Below, in pieces: positions 1-3,812 of a stretch of 5,892 bases of DNA. The DNA lies in the NCBI GenBank assembly GCA_902826945.1, contig CADEGS010000256.1, positions 1-5,892 of the forward strand, written 5' to 3'. The notes under the pieces were generated by a model. That model searched no databases, was not told the DNA's origin, and saw only the letters and a program-made list of their open reading frames with translations. The position numbers were made by a program, and so were the translations under genes. Source of the DNA: an uncultured bacterium (GTDB lineage: Bacteria; Planctomycetota; UBA1135; GCA-002686595). The stretch's first letter is position 1. Every line of letters starts with the position of its first letter.

Positions 1-1
1 G

Positions 2-466
2 GGAGCGCCCGATCCGCTCGGCGCGGCGCTGATGGCGCTGGCCGGCGTCGCGTGGGGCGTGTACTCGCTGCTCGGGCGCGGCGGGACGCGCCCGCTGGCC
101 GCGACGGCGCGCAACTTCCGCCTGGCGCTCGCGCCGGCGGCGGTCGTCGGGCTGTGCGCGCTGCCCTGGGCGCACGCGAGCGCGCGCGGCCTCGCGCTCG
201 CCGCCGCGTCCGGAGGGCTCGCCTCGGGCATCGCCTACAGCCTGTGGTACGCGGCCCTGCCCGCGCTGGGCGCGACGCGGGCGGCGGCCGTGCAGCTCGC
301 GGTCCCGGTGCTCACCGCGCTGCTCGGCATCCTGCTGCTGGGCGAGCCCGCGAGCGCGCGCCTGGCGCTCGCGGGCTCGGTGATCCTGGCCGGCGTCGCG
401 CTCGCGATCCGGCGCGGGCCGAGCGCGAGCGCCCGCCGCCCGAAGCAGCCGTCGAGGACCACGTAG
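2..466 (+). CDS. EamA/DMT-family transporter, C-terminal half (5' partial)
   Basis: The reading frame is open from base 2 and ends at TAG 464-466, giving 154 visible residues; the true start lies before the window. An ATG at 32 is in frame, but the ten codons before it (reading GAPDPLGAAL) look like family sequence, so it is not the start. About five hydrophobic helices are visible, at residues 6-25, 40-56, 62-84, 93-113 and 119-136. They fit the second five-helix EamA repeat of a drug/metabolite transporter, which normally has ten helices and about 300 residues. Typical family features are the ALAGVAWGVYSL segment in the first helix, SGIAYSLWYAAL in the third, and the VPVLTALLGILLLGE run ending in a conserved glutamate. 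The protein ends in a short basic tail (RRPKQPSRTT). Members export small metabolites or amino acids across the inner membrane; the substrate cannot be told from sequence. Confidence 0.9.
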   Translation, partial: GAPDPLGAALMALAGVAWGVYSLLGRGGTRPLAATARNFRLALAPAAVVGLCALPWAHASARGLALAAASGGLASGIAYSLWYAALPALGATRAAAVQLAVPVLTALLGILLLGEPASARLALAGSVILAGVALAIRRGPSASARRPKQPSRTT

Positions 467-590
467 CGCGCGCGACGAGCGGTGTCCGCGTCGCGGAGCC
501 CGACGCGGTCGATGCGCGTCGCCCTCGTGCGTCCCCGTTCGCTCTCCCCTGCGCACTAGGGCCCACGGCGTGCCTCGCCGCCGGCCCATA

Positions 591-619
591 GGCTCGGGCC
601 GAGCCCCGCGACGGGCTCG
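591..619 (+). promoter_or_regulatory. Two overlapping alternative hairpins upstream of the hemerythrin gene
   Basis: Two perfect inverted repeats share one arm. The first pairs 591-596 (GGCTCG) with 600-605 (CGAGCC) across a 3-base loop. The second pairs 600-606 (CGAGCCC) with 613-619 (GGGCTCG) across a 6-base loop. They cannot form together, and the second ends 11 bases before the ATG at 631. No Shine-Dalgarno-like sequence lies between them and the start. This could be a translational switch or a protein-binding site, but in DNA this GC-rich chance hairpins are common. The rest of the 164-base gap (467-630) shows no recognisable promoter or terminator. Confidence 0.3.
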
Positions 620-630
620 CGCCCCCGTCC

Positions 631-1203
631 ATGTGGACCACCGACATCCTGCTCGAGGAGCACCGCTGGATCCTGCTCCTGACGCGCGCGCTCGAGCGGC
701 TGGTCGCGGACGCGCGCGCGCAGGGCCGGCTCGACGCGCAGGTCACGGCCGAGCTGGTCGCCCTGCTGCAGCACTTCGCCAACGGCCTGCACCAGGAGCG
801 CGAGGAGCGCTGCCTCTTCCCGGTGCTGCTGGCGCGCGCGCGCAGCGTGGCCGAGCGGATGGAGGTGGCGCGGCTCTCCGGACAGCACGAGGAGGAGCGG
901 CGCGTGCTGGAGGCGCTCGACCGCTCGCTGCTCGGCGCGATCTACGGCGTGCCGCAGAGCGTGCGCGATTTCCTGGAGGGCGCCGCGCGCGCGGCCGCGC
1001 TCCAGCGCGAGCACGTCGCCCTGGAGAACCGCGACCTCATGCCGCTGGTCGAGGCGCTGCTCACGCCCGCCGACGACCGCGCGGTCGTGCAGGCCTTCGC
1101 GCGGCTCGAGACGCACGGCCCGCAAGAGGTGCGGGCGATCTTCGGGCGCATCGAGGCGCTGTGCGTCCGCCTGGGCGTCGCGGCGGGCGCCCCCAGTCCC
1201 TGA
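631..1203 (+). CDS. Hemerythrin HHE cation-binding domain protein
   Basis: This 190-residue, almost entirely helical protein carries the histidine/carboxylate pattern of the hemerythrin fold. H11 sits in an EEH motif, H54 and E58 form HxxxE, H86 lies in GQHEEE, and H128 and E132 form a second HxxxE. These would be the ligands of a non-haem di-iron centre. Family members bind O2, or sense or scavenge NO or peroxide, or store iron; which applies here is not visible. There is no signal peptide or membrane segment, so it is probably cytoplasmic. ATG 631 is chosen because an in-frame stop lies at 589-591 and no other ATG, GTG or TTG codon occurs between them. No good Shine-Dalgarno precedes it, which is unusual for this window. 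The CBS-domain gene starts 18 bases after its stop, suggesting co-transcription. Confidence 0.88.
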   Translation: MWTTDILLEEHRWILLLTRALERLVADARAQGRLDAQVTAELVALLQHFANGLHQEREERCLFPVLLARARSVAERMEVARLSGQHEEERRVLEALDRSLLGAIYGVPQSVRDFLEGAARAAALQREHVALENRDLMPLVEALLTPADDRAVVQAFARLETHGPQEVRAIFGRIEALCVRLGVAAGAPSP

Positions 1204-1208
1204 CCCCC

Positions 1209-1216
1209 GGAAAGAG
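1209..1216 (+). promoter_or_regulatory. Ribosome binding site of the CBS-domain gene
   Basis: GGAAAGAG lies 5 bases before ATG 1222, directly after the hemerythrin stop codon (1201-1203). It supports the chosen start and tight coupling of the two genes. Confidence 0.6.
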
Positions 1217-1221
1217 CCCTG

Positions 1222-1719
1222 ATGAAGAAAGTCCCGCGCGACGTCGGCACGTCCAGCTCCTCGGGCATCGCGAGCGTGGCCGACGTGATGAGCGGCGAGG
1301 TCATGGTCGTGACGCGCCAGCAGTCGATCGGGCACGCGCGCGACCTCCTGGCGCGGCACGGCATCCACAGCCTGCCCGTGGTCAACTCCGACAGGGAGCC
1401 GATCGGCATCTTGACGTCGCTCGACCTCGTGGCCGAGGTGGACGACCGCGCGACGGTCGGCCAGCACATGACGCGCGAGGTGCTCACGATCCCGCAGTAC
1501 GCGGACGTGCAGCTCGCCGCGCGCATGATGCGCAACCACCGCGTGCATCACCTGGTGGTCACGCACGAGCGCGAGGTGGTCGGGATCGTGTCCTCCTTCG
1601 ACCTCCTGCGCCTGATCGAGAACCGGCGCTTCGTCGTGCGCAACCAGCCCTCGCGGCCGCGCGGCTCGGGCAAGCGACGGCGCCAGGAGGAGCCGAACGC
1701 GGCGCCGGAGCCGGACTGA
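1222..1719 (+). CDS. Tandem CBS-domain protein
   Basis: The product has 165 residues and consists of little more than a CBS pair (Bateman module). CBS1 covers about residues 20-73: it begins VADVMSGEVMVV, has the typical GIHSLPVVNSD strand-turn, and ends GILTSLDLV. CBS2 covers about residues 80-134, with VGQHMTREVLTI, HRVHHLVVTHE and GIVSSFDLL. CBS pairs usually bind adenosine nucleotides (AMP, ATP, SAM) or NAD-type ligands and regulate a partner; no catalytic domain is fused here. The last 25 or so residues are basic then acidic (PRGSGKRRRQEEP) and probably disordered. A histidine cluster (NHRVHHLVVTHE, residues 105-116) lies in CBS2. The gene sits 18 bases after the hemerythrin gene with its own RBS, so the two products may act together, for example in redox or energy-state sensing (inference). 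Bare CBS-pair proteins are often found in stress-response gene sets. Confidence 0.93.
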   Translation: MKKVPRDVGTSSSSGIASVADVMSGEVMVVTRQQSIGHARDLLARHGIHSLPVVNSDREPIGILTSLDLVAEVDDRATVGQHMTREVLTIPQYADVQLAARMMRNHRVHHLVVTHEREVVGIVSSFDLLRLIENRRFVVRNQPSRPRGSGKRRRQEEPNAAPEPD

Positions 1720-1750
1720 GCGCGCCCGCGGGCTCGCCAGGGTCGACACC

Positions 1751-1760
1751 GGAGGCGAGG
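1751..1760 (+). promoter_or_regulatory. Ribosome binding site of the gene starting at 1769
   Basis: The purine-rich run GGAGGCGAGG precedes ATG 1769; the proximal GAGG (1757-1760) leaves an 8-base spacer. This favours 1769 over the nearer out-of-frame ATG at 1761. Confidence 0.55.
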
Positions 1761-1768
1761 ATGGGGCG

Positions 1769-2281
1769 ATGCTCCTGCGCTGGATCAAGGAGAGCGACGG
1801 GCGCCACGCGCTCGAGCTCGAGGACGGCCCGCGCCGCGAGCGCGTCGCGCTCGAGACGCGCAGCACGCTGTTCCACGACCTGACCCACTTCGCGCTCGAG
1901 GAGGCGGCCGGGCTCGACTGCGGCTTCTTCGGCGCGCTCGCCGCCGGCCAGGGCTTCGCCGAGCTGGCCGGGCCGGAAGCCGAGCGCGGCTACTCGCCCG
2001 CGATGCTCGAGGTCGAGCGCGCCGTCGCCGTGCTGCAGCAGCTCGCCAAGCGCGACCTGGACCCGGCCAGGCTGCACGAGCGCGTCGTGGCCGGGCTCGC
2101 GATCCAGGGCGCCGCGCCGCCGGAGTGGTTCACCGCCGCGCTCGTCGCGGCCGTGCGCGAGCGCCTGCGCCAGCTCCTCGGCCGCTGGCGCGCGACCCCC
2201 TACGGGGGCGCGATGGAGCTCGTCTGGACGCGTGGTCCAGGGCGGGAACGGGCCCCCGGGACGACTCCCGGAAGCCCGTGA
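1769..2281 (+). CDS. Conserved hypothetical protein, function unknown
   Basis: I do not recognise a named family for this 170-residue protein. It begins MLLRWIKESDGRHALELE, which reads as two short beta strands with a charged turn. A central helical part contains FHDLTHFALEEAAGLDCGFFGALAAG (residues 35-60); its H36, D37 and H40 form an HDxxH-like cluster that could bind a metal, though no family supports this. A longer helical stretch, roughly 78-140, follows. Residues 139-153 (GRWRATPYGGAMELVW) look like a conserved end strand, and the last 17 residues are Pro/Gly/Arg-rich, probably non-conserved. There is no signal peptide or membrane helix. It follows the CBS gene by 49 bases and has its own RBS, so it is probably the last gene of the hemerythrin-CBS unit. 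Codon bias matches its neighbours, which supports a real gene. Confidence 0.8.
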   Translation: MLLRWIKESDGRHALELEDGPRRERVALETRSTLFHDLTHFALEEAAGLDCGFFGALAAGQGFAELAGPEAERGYSPAMLEVERAVAVLQQLAKRDLDPARLHERVVAGLAIQGAAPPEWFTAALVAAVRERLRQLLGRWRATPYGGAMELVWTRGPGRERAPGTTPGSP

Positions 2282-2300
2282 TCGCGGCCGCCGGCGCGCT

Positions 2301-2780
2301 CTACGCGGCCTTCTTGGCGCTCTTCTTCTTGCCCGCCTTGCGGCCGGCCTTCGCGACCTTGGCGCGCCCGCCGGCGAAGTACTTCGTGCCGCGGCGCTGG
2401 CCCTCGGTGCGGATCGCGCCGTCGGCGAGCAGGAGCTGCACCGGGCGCTTGAGCTCCTTCGTGTCCACGCCCATGCCCGTGCCGATCTGCTCGAGGCGCT
2501 GGCCGGGGTTGCCCTTGACGTAGGTCAGGAACGAGGTGGAGAGCTGGCCGAGGTCCTCGGCCGAGCGGCGCACGCGGCCGCCCTTCTGCGCCTTGCGCGC
2601 GGGCGCCTTGCGGCCGGCGGCCTTGCCGGGCTTGCGGCCGCGGCGGACCGGCGCGCTCGCGCCGTCGCCCAGGGCCAGGCGGACGGATTCCAGCGCCGCC
2701 CGGCGGATGGTCTCGGAAAGGTCGGCCACGAAGGCGTCGACGCGCGCTCGCAGCTCCATGTCGTTTTGGCTTTGTCGCAT
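2301..2780 (-). CDS. Winged-helix-like DNA-binding protein with histone-H1-like basic linker and tail
   Basis: From ATG 2780 the product has 159 residues and three parts. Residues 8-38 form an amphipathic helix (ELRARVDAFVADLSETIRRAALESV), probably for oligomerisation. Residues 44-72 form a basic, Ala/Lys/Arg/Gly-rich linker with an AT-hook-like RRGRKPGK. Residues 74-137 look like a winged helix: an SFLTYVKGNPGQRLEQIGTGMGV helix-turn-helix, then LKRPVQLLLADGAIRTEGQRRGTKYFAGG, a helix plus wing. The tail (138-159) is a lysine/alanine run like histone H1 (KKKSAKKAA). Similar proteins with a PGQR-EQIG core occur in Myxococcota (recalled, not searched). It probably binds DNA as a nucleoid-associated protein or regulator. 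The frame stays open to an ATG at 2861, but ATG 2780 is preferred: GGAA lies a few bases upstream and the extra 27 residues are Pro/Gly-rich. ATG 2759 is another possible start. Confidence 0.82.
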   Translation of the reverse strand: MRQSQNDMELRARVDAFVADLSETIRRAALESVRLALGDGASAPVRRGRKPGKAAGRKAPARKAQKGGRVRRSAEDLGQLSTSFLTYVKGNPGQRLEQIGTGMGVDTKELKRPVQLLLADGAIRTEGQRRGTKYFAGGRAKVAKAGRKAGKKKSAKKAA

Positions 2781-2818
2781 GAATTCCAGATAGGGTTGGT
2801 GCGAGCGAACGGGCAGAG

Positions 2819-2847
2819 GGAATACGAAAGAGGACGGTCCCGGGCAA
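2819..2847 (-). promoter_or_regulatory. Weak sigma-70-like promoter candidate for the DNA-binding protein gene
   Basis: On the minus strand TTGCCC (2847-2842) and TATTCC (2824-2819) are separated by exactly 17 bases. They match the -35 and -10 consensus at 4/6 and 3/6 positions. Transcription would begin about 30 bases before ATG 2780. This lies in the AT-richer gap but is a weak match. Confidence 0.22.
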
Positions 2848-2909
2848 CCGGATCCCGGCAATTCCTATCGGTCGTCCGGCGACGACCGCTGAGTCCTTGC
2901 AGACGCTCA

Positions 2910-2923
2910 TCCGGCGCGCCGGA
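2910..2923. repeat. 14-base perfect palindrome in the intergenic region
   Basis: TCCGGCGCGCCGGA reads the same on both strands. It lies about 130 bases upstream of the DNA-binding protein start and next to one copy of the direct repeat. It could be an operator for a dimeric regulator, though its all-GC core makes chance plausible. Confidence 0.35.
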
Positions 2924-2927
2924 CCGT

Positions 2928-2943
2928 AATTCGAGAGAAAAAG
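2928..2943. repeat. Direct repeat copy 1 (AATT-CGAGAGAAAAAG)
   Basis: The 12-base core CGAGAGAAAAAG (2932-2943) recurs exactly at 2974-2985, and both copies are preceded by AATT. Core starts are 42 bases apart, close to four helical turns, so bound proteins would sit on the same DNA face. Such A-rich sequence stands out in this GC-rich window. Confidence 0.55.
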
Positions 2944-2967
2944 TGCCCTCGTGAGCGCGAAATCGGC

Positions 2968-2985
2968 AATTGGCGAGAGAAAAAG
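2968..2985. repeat. Direct repeat copy 2 (AATT-GG-CGAGAGAAAAAG)
   Basis: This second copy of the core (2974-2985) has two extra bases (GG) between AATT and the core. On the minus strand its A-run becomes the T-tract of the possible terminator of the cytochrome unit, so the repeat may reflect termination rather than regulator binding. Confidence 0.55.
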
Positions 2986-3005
2986 CTCTAGCCACAGGCC
3001 GTGGC
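2980..3005 (-). terminator. Possible weak intrinsic terminator after the cytochrome unit
   Basis: On the minus strand a 5-base-pair hairpin (GCCAC 3005-3001, loop GGCCT, GTGGC 2995-2991) begins 11 bases after the stop codon of the 3017-3805 gene. A run of five T (2984-2980) follows after 6 bases. The stem is short and the gap to the T-tract is longer than usual, so this is tentative. Confidence 0.35.
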
Positions 3006-3016
3006 CCCGCCACCGG

Positions 3017-3805
3017 TCACTCGACCAGCGGCACGTCCGCGCGCACGAGGGCCAAGGCCGGCGTCTGCGGGCGCTCGGCCAGGCTGGCGGCGACGCCGGC
3101 GACGAGCAGCGCGTCCTGCTCCGCCAGGAGCGCGCGCCGCAGGGCCGAGAGCTCGGAGTCCTCGCAGCGGAGCGCGTAGGCGCTGGCCGCGCGCCGGCGC
3201 AGCGCCGCGCTCGCCCCCGGCGTCTCGAAGGCGATCGCGCGCAGGCCCGCGCGCGCGCCGGGATCGACGGCCGCCCGGTCCGCCAGCAGCGCGAGCGCCG
3301 TGCCGGCGACGGAGCGGCCCTGGGCGCCGGGATCGTCGGGCAGCGTGCTCGCCGCGTGCGCCAGCCAGCGCGACGCCTCGGACGAGCCGGTCTCGAGCAG
3401 GGCGCGCAGGAGCGCGACCTGCTCGGTCGCGGGCGCGTCCGCCGCGAGCACGCGGGCGGCGCGCCGCTCCAGCGCGCCGGGGACGTCCGCGGCGAGCGCG
3501 AGCCAGGCCTCGAGCGCCGCGCGCTCGCTGCCCGGAAGCGCCGCGCGCGGACCGCGCACGCCGCTGGCCGGCCGCGCGACGTCCGACCCGGCGGCGTCGG
3601 CCGCCACGGCGAACCGCTCCCCGCGCTCGTCCTCGCGCGCGAGCGGCGCCAGCACGGCCTCGCGCACGCCCGCCCGCGCGGCGGACGGGCCCGCGGCCCG
3701 CGGGACCGCAGCGCTCGGCGCGCCCGGCCACCACGCCGCGCCCGCCGCTCCCAGGCCGAGCAGGCCCAGGAGCAGCGCGCGGGAGGCGAGCGGCGCGTCG
3801 CGCAT
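3017..3805 (-). CDS. Membrane-anchored or exported helix-rich protein, function unknown, coupled to the cytochrome
   Basis: I do not recognise a named family for this 262-residue protein. It starts MRDAPLASR, followed by a hydrophobic helix (residues about 10-26, LLLGLLGLGAAGAAWW). This is either a Sec signal or a single N-terminal anchor placing the rest in the periplasm. Residues 28-88 are Ala/Pro/Arg-rich and probably flexible. From about 89 to the end the sequence is a series of short Ala/Leu-rich helices (SERAALEAWLALAADV, ATEQVALLRALLETG, EASRWLAHAASTL, ALRRRAASAYALRC, ELSALRRALLAEQ), resembling HEAT or TPR-like helical-pair repeats. It has one cysteine (C214), no CXXCH and no lipobox. 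ATG 3805 is the chosen start: it is the only ATG near the cytochrome stop, 5 bases after it, and it gives a proper hydrophobic N-terminus. The frame runs open far upstream, but that part is a shadow of the cytochrome. It may assist cytochrome assembly or attachment (inference only). Confidence 0.8.
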   Translation of the reverse strand: MRDAPLASRALLLGLLGLGAAGAAWWPGAPSAAVPRAAGPSAARAGVREAVLAPLAREDERGERFAVAADAAGSDVARPASGVRGPRAALPGSERAALEAWLALAADVPGALERRAARVLAADAPATEQVALLRALLETGSSEASRWLAHAASTLPDDPGAQGRSVAGTALALLADRAAVDPGARAGLRAIAFETPGASAALRRRAASAYALRCEDSELSALRRALLAEQDALLVAGVAASLAERPQTPALALVRADVPLVE

Positions 3806-3807
3806 CG

Positions 3808-3812
3808 TCCTC
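3808..3812 (-). promoter_or_regulatory. Shine-Dalgarno overlapping the cytochrome stop codon
   Basis: On the minus strand the junction reads TGAGGACGATG: the cytochrome stop TGA (3813-3811) overlaps GAGGA (3812-3808), which lies only 2 bases before ATG 3805. That spacing is shorter than optimal and suggests translation by coupling or re-initiation after the cytochrome. Confidence 0.5.

Noticed and set aside
832..843. GCGCGCGCGCGC tract, a possible Z-DNA-forming element
   Set aside because: It encodes LARAR in the hemerythrin protein and is explained by codon bias at high GC.
1761..1763. ATG at 1761 as the start of the third gene
   Set aside because: It is out of frame with the 1769 gene, and its own frame gives a shadow-like product.
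556..1883. Long open frames on both strands across the hemerythrin and CBS genes
   Set aside because: They are shadows: Arg/Ala-rich translations with no recognisable domain, overlapping genes with clear motifs in the correct frame.
2200..3013. Alternative open frames around the DNA-binding protein gene on both strands
   Set aside because: Their translations show no domain, while the chosen frame has the winged-helix and H1-like features.
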